NCBI RefSeq assembly: GCF_030272615.1
Contig: NC_081412.1
Span: forward strand, 341,249,370 to 341,311,369
DNA: 62,000 bases
Origin: Cryptomeria japonica
Lineage: Eukaryota; Streptophyta; Pinopsida; Cupressales; Cupressaceae
Direction of reading: 5' to 3'
The notes beneath the pieces are model-generated. The model saw nothing but the letters and a program-made list of their open reading frames with translations. It was not told where the DNA came from and ran no database searches. Below are positions 53,362 to 62,000 of this stretch, one piece after another (position 1 is the first letter of the stretch; each line of letters opens with the position of its first letter). The position numbers were made by a program, and so were the translations under genes.

Positions 53362-55481
53362 GAGCCTTTGTATGAATAACAACAAGCATTTGTTCGGAGG
53401 ACAAATCATGACTTGCTTCTATCATGAACTTATCAAAACTCATAGCAGAAATATCAACCTCAAGAAAAGAAACACTAGACAAGGTGGCATATGAGGGATT
53501 CACATCGAAGACATTCTCCAAGCTACCGTCAAAGGTCTCAACAAATACTTCTATGCTAGCACTAGCAGAAGTGCTTTGTTCCATAGGTTCCACATGAACG
53601 GTGGAGAAAGAATCTACATCCGTTACAATTGTAGACATGGGTACATCCAATGATAATTGGGGAAGGGCAATATGAGGAGAATCTAAACCTAGTGAAGGGG
53701 ATGAACCTGCTATATTCTCCTCATGAGTATCATTGTCAACATTAATAACTTGTATTTGCACCTGTGGTTTTTGCTTCTTTTTTAGTGACACTTTTGATGG
53801 AGTAATAACCAAAGCCCTACTGACCCTTAGCTTGATTCTTGTGCCGAAAGAAGAGGCACCTTCTTTGGACTTGATCCTAACCTTAGACCTTTGCCCAATA
53901 GGTCCAGTTGAATCACCTTCCACTCCGTCTTTAATCTTTCTGGTCTTGACATTATTGTTTTTCAGCCAAGAATTGGTGTTTGCAAGAATGGGCTGAAATG
54001 TATCAAGGATAGAATCACATTCCTTCTTTGACCATTGAGGAGAAGGAAGAGGGGCTTCAACAACTCTTTGTTCTATGTATTCCCGATCAAGGATCTTTCC
54101 ATCATCCACCATTCCTTCCAGGATCTTGGTCAAATCAAGATCTACAATTTGCTCCAAGGTGAGCCTGCTATAATCCATTCTTTTAATATCTTCTTCAGTG
54201 CGAAGATCAACCCATATATCTTTGAGGCGATGAACATGAGTGAAGGCCCTCTTGATTTTGTCCTTCATCCCTTGATAATCAAAATCTTTCCTCTACTTGA
54301 ACTTTCTCAATTTGATTTCTTGAAGTTCGGTCTCCATTGCCTTGGCTCTTGTTGAGGTGTTCAAAGAATACCGACCAATCTGCAATGGATTATGGGAGGA
54401 AATGTTGATACCTAACTTGTGATTGGCAAGTTGTATTGCATGAACTGCCATCAATTGTCTTGCCAACTCCATTAGTATGATCTTGTCTGTAGGGTAACTT
54501 GGTAGCATGTACGGTTGATCCTCAAAGTATCCAACCCTCATATAAGTGAAAGTCGGGAATTGTAGAATAAGCACCCATACTCATTCACTTTCTTCCAAGT
54601 TGCCTCAGAGACTTCTAGTTTTGAGTGTTTTGTCAAAAAGACACATGAAGTGACCAAAGAATGCATCTTGCACCCTTCTGTAATGAATTCTGCTGGGGCT
54701 TAGAGTCAATTGCTCATAGTACTTCCATACTAGAACCAGCGGCTTGTCACGCTTGGTAGAAAGACCAGGAAATTGTTTGAGTGACGCTGCAATATACACC
54801 AATTATGAATTCATATAAAAAGTAAGGGTAGTGGGAACTAGTGATAGCTGTTCTCACAAGTTGTCGCTGATGACTTGTCCCCAGAAAATGTGAGATTGCC
54901 CCTTTCTCATGATCACAATATACTTATACATCTGGATTTCAAACACGTTAGAGTGTTTCAATCCCATTATTCTGTTGAGAAGAGTTATCATGTCGCCAAC
55001 TTCTTCAATGAAGTCGCAAGATATAACTTGGGCCATCTTGAAAAGCAAGTCCTAGGAGTATTAAGCCACTTGGCATTGATGTGTCTGATACAGTCAGATC
55101 TTCTTTGGTTATAATAATCCAGAGCACTCTTCATAGTGATATTGCATACACAGGAGTTGCGGGGACTTTGAAGATCTTTTCAATGGTCTCTGCATCTAAC
55201 CTGATAATGACATTCCCATCATCATCTCTGATTGTTCTAGTCTCCTTATCAAAATGAGAGGCACATGCAAGCACAAACTCAAGTTCGAGGGCAGCCACTA
55301 GGAAAGATGCAACCAAATGGATATGGCTATTCAAGAGCAACTGCATCCCATGTGTTGGTGAGTCCTCTATTCTTTCCAAGAACTCAGACATGTCCACAAG
55401 TCTGATCTCTGTGTCTCGGATCTCATCAATGAGAGAGACTACCTGAGTGGGAGCAATCTCATTTTGGTATTTGTCATACAT
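53362..55481 (-). pseudogene. B2 antisense ORF, N-terminal part
   Basis: From MYDKYQNEIAPTQVV (55481) the pieces match the C ORF in order. FVLACASHFDKETRTIRDD corresponds to LMIECTRHYDPQSKTIVSK. GDMITLLNRIMG corresponds to YRDLITMLNRVTG. FPTFTYMRVGYFEDQPYMLP with YPTDKIILMELARQL corresponds to FPKFTYIRVHGCPSPPYMLP with YPTDRIVLLEVTRQL. The frame is broken several times before 54268; 53362-54268 is open (about 300 codons), serine-rich, and runs to the element-A insertion. Function is unknown. No RT, integrase or transposase motif is present. Confidence 0.65.
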
Positions 55482-55719
55482 ATTTCATTTTCTTATTTGG
55501 TGATGATGTCGGCTCTTTTGTCATCGAACAAGAATCTGCAACACTGTGATGAAAACTCAAAAGAGTAAGGACATCTTCAGCAGCTATTGGGGATTCCATA
55601 ATCCTCAAACCTTTGAAGATGAATGCTTACACCAAGATTTGGGTGGGTTTTTATCATTAGACAACTTGGACTGACTCAAAGACGCTTTATGGATAAGTTT
55701 TGGACAGCAATGGGAAGGA

Positions 55720-56810
55720 AATCGGATCTCAGGAAACTGATTGCAAGTGAAATAACTTTCACAACTCGCACTTGTAATCGGGACTCCAAGACCCGACTGC
55801 AAGTGTAAGTGTAAAGTTTGAAGGCAAGTGATAATGGATACTTGTAATCGGGTCTTGGGGAATCGATTACAAGTGGCTAACATGTGATATAGTCTCTTGG
55901 AAAGCACTTTGAGCATCGGGGGACATGACTGCAAATGGAATAAGTTTGCCAAGTTAAGATGCAATGACAAATTTCACACTTGCAGTCGGTTCTTGAGGAC
56001 CTGATTGCAAGTATGCAAAAGGAGGGTAGAACAATACATTTTATACTTGTAGTTGGGTCTTGGAGACCCGATTACAAGTAAAATACCACTTGCATTTGTA
56101 ATCACCAAAATCGCAAGATGTAACTTGGCGGCATAGACATAAACCTCCAACATGAGACTTAAAACGCGAAAAAGACTTGAATGTCGACTTCTTAAGATAT
56201 GCACAAAGAAAGACAAAAAAAGAGAGCAAGGAAAGCGGCTAGCATTCAAACACAATGACAAAGATGCAGAAACCCTTACATTAAATCAACAAAGAAATGA
56301 CAAGAGAAAGATCATACCTGAAAAAAGAAAGTTGCTTTAGCCAAGAACTACAACTAGAAAGAGAAATGAAAATTTAAGATGAACCTCTCAAGGATTCTTA
56401 TAGCCAATATGGAAGAAAGACTCCTTGTTGAATGCAAACACTCCACACATAAATGCAAGACCACTCCTCCGAAGAAATCAGGCTTTTGACATAGAAAGCA
56501 ACAAATAAAGGCTTCATTCACAAGTTTGCGGTCGGGTTATGAACCCCCAACTACAAGTAGATGAAGATTACCACTGAGAAGAGAAGACAACCAAAATTGG
56601 GTTATAAATGACCCGATGCAAGTGTATCTAATACTCCTTTTCTTTAAAAAGTGACTTAACTTGTAATCGGATCATAGAGACCCGATTGCAAGTTAGGCAC
56701 TGAAAAGAAACACTTGTAATCGGGCTTTGAACCCTCGATTACAAGTTACAATATTACAAAGACTTAAAAACTCCCAAAATTGGGATTCAAAAGACTGATT
56801 ACAAGTAAAT
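55720..56810. repeat. Palindrome cluster of B2
   Basis: Copies of CTTGTAATCGGGTCT ... AGACCCGATTACAAG with centres near 55733, 55785, 55857, 55995 and 56063, then 56543, 56610, 56670, 56730 and 56790. Spacing is irregular, unlike C. It lies upstream of the antisense ORF, as in C. Confidence 0.75.
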
Positions 56811-57067
56811 AATGTTACTTGTTATTTGGAGGAAAAAAACCCCAACTTGCACTCCAAGCCTCAAAACTCAATTTTGCACTAAGGGGCACAAAACGAAAGC
56901 TTAAAACAACTAAAACTTGTCAAAGAAAACCAACATACTCAAATGATCATTAACCAAGATAGGTTTTAACCTTGGAAAGCGTGCAGTGTAGACACGAGAA
57001 CATGAATTTTAACGAAAAATTATAAGGGGGTTGCCCACATTTTTGAAAACCAAAAATGAGGACAACA

Positions 57068-57480
57068 ACCAGCATCCGAGGTGTTTGCTAACTCTACTTG
57101 CGCTCTATCCTACGCCTCTTCCATGGCTACTACCTCCGCTTGTCTATCAACTTGGTCAACCCAATCAAGGTCCTCATCACTAAAGATGGGATTCTCAGCC
57201 TCAATGATCCAATTTGATTGACCTCCTCTATTGTCATGGGTGATAAGTCAATGACCAAAATCTATCTGTGGAAGAGGCGTAGATCATTCAACCTCTGCTT
57301 TGACAATGTATTGCGCTTCTTGGAGTGTATGTGCTGAAACATACTCTAATTCCACTTAGTCTCACAACTTGAAGTATTGCATGGTTGGCTCAATACTTGA
57401 ATTGCAATCCTTTGAAGATTTGGTACCTTAGCACCAAATCTTTCCCACCATACATATGAGATGAGAAAAAGAAACAAATC
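57068..57480 (-). pseudogene. hAT transposase C-terminus (dimerisation region) of D
   Basis: Minus-strand reading WWERFGAKVPNLQRIAIQVL (about 57455-57395) and then MFQHIHSKKRNTLSKQRLND (about 57325-57265) is the conserved hAT C-terminal dimerisation region. A stop lies between the two parts. It is cut by B2 at 57068 and would continue at 35851 downward. Confidence 0.8.
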
Positions 57481-58273
57481 AATCTCATTATCCAACTGTA
57501 AGTTTCAATATTTAATAATAATTAAAAAAGAGGAAACATTTTAATTTTTAAACTTAAATTATGCTCTTAATAGATTTTTACTTGGCTCCAATGTTAATTG
57601 AGTTGCCTTGCGTATATCTCATGCAGTCCTTGTGCAAGTCTGAAAACCTCATTCTCGGTGACTATTTTTTCTCCAATACCAAAATCAGACACAATCCGCT
57701 CTATGACTGTGTAGAGCCCACTCAAAACCTCCTCATTTTCCTTGAAAGAAGGTGGAATCGAAATGCCGGTTTGAGGAAATAAGCAATTGTGTAGGGGCTT
57801 ATGAAGCTAGAGGTTCCATTGTCTATCTATGATTTTCAAAATGGGGCATTGTGGGTTTTCTCGTCATCAACAACTCATAGGAGAACCATTAAAGGCTTCA
57901 TGAATTGCAATTACTGTGAAACATCAACATAATTGTGAACAACATATGAAAATAAAAGAAAATATGAATGCAAATATAATGTAAAATTAGATTTACCTGT
58001 ACAATCTCCTTGGTTGGTACTCAAAAGCCTTGCTCATAAAAAATCCAATTTGCCACATTAACTATTGCATTGGTCTTAGCATATGATGAGGAAGTCCACT
58101 CATCACTAGCTAGTATGCGCCTCAAAGTTCCCTTTGCCTAAAATGAGGATTGTAATGTGACAAAATTGGTTGCAAATCGAGTTATCCCATGATGAGCCAA
58201 CTCCTTCCTTGTGAATTGCCTCATTAGGTTGAGGACCCATGTGTGATTGTATATGAATTTGCAATTTTTTTCG

Positions 58274-58546
58274 TTATCTCTGCACATGCTTTGATCCATA
58301 GAATATTGTCAAGATCTTCCAAAAATTGGATGGGTTCCTATCCATCAATCGTTTACTTGCATCAACATAATTTACTGCATTATTTGTAACCACTTGCACG
58401 ACATTCTTCTGACCCATCTTAGCCAAGACTCCCTCCAAAGCTTCACAAAGGAATTCAACATTTTTGGTGTTTCTGAAAACATCAATAGATTTGATGAATT
58501 CTGTGCCCCTTGAGAAAGGAAAAATTAAGGGTTCAATAAAGCACAA
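58274..58546 (-). pseudogene. hAT transposase DUF659 segment of D
   Basis: Reads GTEFIKSIDVFRNTKNVEFL, then GQKNVVQVVTNNAVNYVDAS and KRLMDRNPSNFWK. This is the DUF659 part of plant hAT transposases, where VVTDNA normally holds a catalytic aspartate; here it reads VVTNNA. The expected C-A-H-C-L-D motif after it is not recognisable. Confidence 0.8.
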
Positions 58547-59089
58547 ATATAAATCTTAATGACTAAATCAATGCATTTTGGGAAGTACAATCACTCGAGG
58601 AAGAAACAAGAAAATTTAGCAATGTTCTATTTCTTCTATTCATCCAACCAAGCTTGAAAAAATTGGCAAAATATCAGCTAAATCGTAAGTACTCAGGGGT
58701 TGGAACCCTAGTCAAGTCACTCACCATTAAATTCGGCTTTGTGTTTATGCAAAAAAGTGTGGTAGTTTTTTCTTAAAAATTCAACAAAAAATGCAATTTT
58801 GAAGCCAAAAATGGGGAAAAACTTGCCAAAATTTTCCCTTAAAACCTAACATCGCCAAAAATTGCAATTTAACTATTATTTTTGTGTTTTTTGAACACTA
58901 TTTCTGATGCAACCTAGGGCTTCCATTGCACGTGATTGTAGGGACACAGCTCTGCGACGTGCGACTTAGGGTCAGATTTTAATTTGAATGTGGTGAAGTA
59001 GACTTACATCAATTTAGTCCCCAACCGAAGATACCTCCAAATTTCTAATCGTGATAAATCTACTTCAATCACCACTTCCCTTGATTTTA

Positions 59090-59265
59090 TAATATTTATT
59101 TATATTAAATTCTTAATAATTACATCTTATAATAATATAATATTATATATATATTAATGTATATTGTATTACAATATTTATAATACTATTATCTTATAGT
59201 TATATTATTAATATATATATATATTTTTTATATTAATTATTGTTATAATATATTTATTATGGACA
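59090..59265. repeat. AT-rich low-complexity tract within D
   Basis: Dense TATATA, ATAATAT and TTATTAATA runs, probably in a transposase intron of D. No gene. Confidence 0.6.
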
Positions 59266-59560
59266 AACTTGAAACAAACCCAACCCTCAATTTTTTTTTG
59301 TTGGATCCATGAACCAAATCCACGAACTTGAACTGGGATCCGAACCAGTACAAGTAACTTAGTTTTGAAACAATTGTTTGTCGTTTTCATTCAACATGCT
59401 GGATTAAGAGAATTTTAATCATTAGCATGCAAATATGTTGATTATATTTGTGCTGAGCGTTGACTTGGTCATGGTCAATAATATTATGGAAATCAGTAAC
59501 ATGTTCTACAAATTCAATATATATGTGTTTTTGAAGAATATTTTAAAAAATTGTGTATAT

Positions 59561-59872
59561 TCAAATGTTCGATAAATTTGCTGAGTTATTGCTTAGTTTT
59601 CTCCGAGTTTTTGTCAAGTCTTTAGTTTTTAAATTTGTTGGGCTCGTCGAGTTATTGCCTAGTCCGAGTTTTTCAACTATGCGTCCAATCATTAGCGATG
59701 ATGGTGCAATCGTTTGTCCTCCATATCTTTGCTGCTCCTCTATTGTGGCTTTCACATCAGCCACCTTTTGTGACAAGATGAGGCTCTTTATTCCCTCATC
59801 ATTGGGGGATTTAAATCCCGCTGCAAATTGTAGTGGCATCAACCTTGTTTTGCCAATAAAGAGACCTAACAC
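59561..59872 (-). pseudogene. hAT transposase middle fragment of D
   Basis: Open minus-strand frame with GKTRLMPLQFAAGFKSPNDE and KATIEEQQRYGG, in position between the BED finger and DUF659. Assignment to the transposase is by position only; it may be partly intronic. Confidence 0.35.
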
Positions 59873-60108
59873 AAATAAATTAAATAAAATAAGTATTGTA
59901 AACTGGAGAGTTTAAATTTATATTCAACATACCGTTAAATATAAAAATTCAATAGATAAAGAATCAGGCTATATATTTTAAAACAAACAAAAAAAAAGAA
60001 TTATTTAGCTTTGTGGAATGGAATGGTGGAATAGAACCAAAAATCTCCAATTGCACTTTTAGTTGAATCATGTTTATCTTTGTTCCAACCCTTGCTCTCA
60101 AGTTACAG

Positions 60109-60560
60109 TTAGGAATCTGGAGTAGTGTATGGCAAAATATATGAATCTAAGCTAGATGCATGAACTCTAGGCCCAATGCTAATATTACCACTACCATTGC
60201 CATTGCCACTGCCACTGTTGTTACCACTAGCACTAGCACTTACAACATTCGAAGATGGACGAAATGGAGGAACGGAAGAAGAGTCTCTAGTTTCACCAAT
60301 GGCTGCCATCTCCTCGCTTTGCCTCTTCTTTAGTTCTTTTTTGCTGGTCAAATGTTTCTAATTGAACTTGCACTTCATGCATAACCTCAGGAGGCACATG
60401 TGGGCATCTGTTGCATCTTCACCTAGTATGTGTGCAAGATGGTACTTTAATTTGTTAATGCCTCCCCCAAACGGTGTTGTTTTGCAATGAAAACAAGTTA
60501 CCATTCCTTTCTTTTGCCCAAGGGTAATAATAGCATGTTTCCAATAAGGGTCCCTTCTAA
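60109..60560 (-). pseudogene. hAT transposase N-terminus with BED zinc finger of D
   Basis: The minus strand from about 60560 reads DPYWKHAIITLGQKKGMVTC, then FHCKTTPFGGGINKLKYHLA, a BED-type zinc finger (CX2C ... HX4H) that binds transposon ends in hAT transposases. After about 60360 comes a frame with KKRQSEEMAAIGETRDSSS and a glycine, serine and asparagine-rich linker, ending near 60109. At least one frame shift separates the finger from the linker. Confidence 0.75.
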
Positions 60561-61266
60561 TTGGGGTTCAGGATATTGTGATAAAGACAATTTATGACTT
60601 TAGAAGAATGTTGCAATAACATATAAATAGAAAAGATTCAACATTTATGGCTTATTATTAAATTAATATAAAATAATTTTTTTTACAAAAGCACCTAGGT
60701 TTTGTAGAACAAGAAAATTTAACACACCTAGGGTTTGTTCTTTGGTCCATTAAAATGAAATAGGAATAAGAAAAGGAAATGTAAAAGAGAAATGGAATTT
60801 GTGTTAAAAAAACACAAAAAGCCCTTCAAAATAGAAGCTACCTCTTAAATCTTGCTTGAAGTCAATGTTGAGCTCTTTCCATTCCTTTGTAGACTCCTCT
60901 AGGTGCATCAAAAGTAGCCACAAACCTGCCTAGATTTTTGCTCAATCTCCTTGCTGGTTTCCTTTAATGCAATCCAATTTTGGCTCAAAGCTCTCTTTTC
61001 TCCTTCTTTGGCTTGGAAATAAAATGAAGTTGCTTTTAGGGTGTAGGAAACAAATATAAGACACAGAAATTTGAGTAAATTGATTTTTTTTGTGTTTTGT
61101 TTTGCTTTTTGAAACACCCAGCCATGTCTGAGTCTACCCATTGGGACTTGCCTAGACTTGGTGAGTCTAGCAGGTAATTGACAGTCAAGTCTCCTAGATT
61201 CGCCTAGGATCACTTTCTTTGGGACTTGCCGAGTCTAGGCGAGTCTTCTTGACTCTTGCAGCTCTG

Positions 61267-62000
61267 GCCGCAATCCACACCCATTAATTGTTGATATATA
61301 GCTGCTGAATAATAGCATGCAAGTGCAACTGCCAAATCTGATCTGTAGTTTCTGAATTTCATTTGCAAAAAAATGTATCTGCTTGCAAATCTCTTTCATG
61401 GTGCATGTCCATATTCATGTCATATTGGTTATGCACTCCTCTCAGAGCCTGCACGTTGTGAGTCTCATTTCTTCATTTCCAATGCACTAATCTTGTCTGA
61501 CAATCTTAAAATGCTAGGCAAAAGTTTGGATATATCAAATAAAGACCACAATCGCTCTTGCTTTCCTTTCTATTCCATTGTTTTTTTTATTATGACAAAT
61601 TGAATGTTACTTAGGTTCTTTTGACTTTTATCCAGATAAAGATGCAAACATACAGATATGTAGAAGACAAGCATAAAAAAGTGAAGTATTGAGAATAATA
61701 AGCTTCACAATCTGACCTTTAGAACACCACTTTTACTTATGACACTTATTGCACAGTTTGTGATTTTTTCCAGCTTTTTCTTGCCTCCTTCCTCTTGTTT
61801 ACTTTTCCTTTCGTCTTTGTAAACATGGATCATTTATTAGATAATAAGTCAACATCATTAGAATGGATAGCAGCTTATTGGACAAACTGGATCTCTCTTG
61901 TAAAATGATTTTCAGTTATTACTTTCATAAAGGAACTTCTATCAAAAAAATGAGTGAAGGTTCTGAATGCAAAACTGCAAGTTCTTGGTAGTGTTTATTT
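61267..62000. other. Sequence right of hAT element D, no gene found
   Basis: Begins with the hAT TSD GCCGCAAT. It continues the DNA interrupted at 35357. No kinase exon or other coding signal is recognised up to the window end. Confidence 0.4.

Larger units (their letters stand above)
35852..57067 (+). mobile_element. Giant LTR B2, interrupted by element A
   Basis: Begins TGTTGGTTGAAAATTTTGTA and ends AATGAGGACAACA. Flanks ACTAG (35847-35851) and ACCAG (57068-57072) form a 5-bp TSD with one transition. Without A it is about 6.0 kb. Layout matches C: sense TATA at 36625, antisense ORF, then palindromes, then the right end. The left end resembles C's (TGTTG, then ATTTTGTACAC). It sits in hAT element D. 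No primer site follows, so it is a solo giant LTR, unlike B1. Confidence 0.82.
35358..61266 (-). mobile_element. hAT DNA transposon D, split by nested LTR elements
   Basis: Ends are TAGTGTTACAAGA (35358) and, on the other strand, CAGAGCTGCAAGA (61266): inverted repeats matching at 9 of 13 positions. Flanks GCCACGAT (35350-35357) and GCCGCAAT (61267-61274) form an 8-bp TSD typical of hAT, differing by two transitions. Coding is on the minus strand: BED zinc finger, DUF659 and the hAT dimerisation region, with many breaks. Removing the B2 insertion leaves about 4.7 kb. Confidence 0.85.

Noticed and set aside
60176-60361. Leucine/proline repeat frame on the plus strand
   Set aside because: It is the reverse-strand shadow of the Gly/Ser/Asn-rich linker in the hAT transposase.

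Overview
This window is plant nuclear DNA and is almost entirely transposable elements. There are no bacterial-style operons. The retrotransposon primer sites match plant initiator tRNA-Met, the one host gene seen is a PTI1-like receptor-type cytoplasmic kinase with spliced exons, and a plastid ndhG fragment has been captured. The nesting depth, long LTR families and very large intron suggest a giant-genome plant, probably a gymnosperm. The ndhG fragment is easier to explain outside Pinaceae, whose plastids lost ndh genes. That lineage call is inference.

I resolved the layout mainly from target-site duplications (TSDs) and TG...CA ends. Family names A to G are mine. 1-4160 is the right part of a giant LTR (family B) carrying the start of an antisense ORF; a family-A solo LTR interrupts it (16-2001, TSD AAACC) and a primer site follows it (4161). 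5465-12201 is a nearly intact Ty1/copia element on the minus strand (TSD GGGTG). 12427-14020 is a second, inverted B-family LTR end. 14800-16222 is a hAT-related element with a plastid ndhG fragment inside. 18018-18645 holds two exons of a PTI1-like kinase on the plus strand; no later exon was found, so the following intron may run past the window end.

From 18646 onward the DNA is layered insertions: a 470-bp solo LTR (19224-19693), a 4.1-kb giant LTR C2 (20004-24131), a 320-bp solo LTR (24175-24494), a non-autonomous LTR element E (26504-33885) with solo LTR F inside it (30722-32601), and a TAGTAAGT-type LTR G (from 33886). The last block is a four-level nest: hAT element D (35358-61266, 8-bp TSD) contains giant LTR B2 (35852-57067), which contains LTR retrotransposon A (38159-53361), which contains giant LTR C (43465-50971).

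The most unusual system is the B/C class of giant LTRs (about 6-7.5 kb when they carry the ORF). They have TGTTG...CAACA ends and 5-bp TSDs. Each has a sense TATA box about 0.8 kb from the left end and an antisense ORF (1091 codons and open in C). In C and C2 the antisense ORF has its own conserved antisense TATA box. Upstream of that promoter lies an array of 33-bp palindromes spaced almost exactly 166-167 bp apart, with exceptions of 176 and 43 bp. C2 is an internally deleted relative that keeps the ends, both promoters and the array. Families A and B carry their own, unrelated palindrome motifs in their LTRs.
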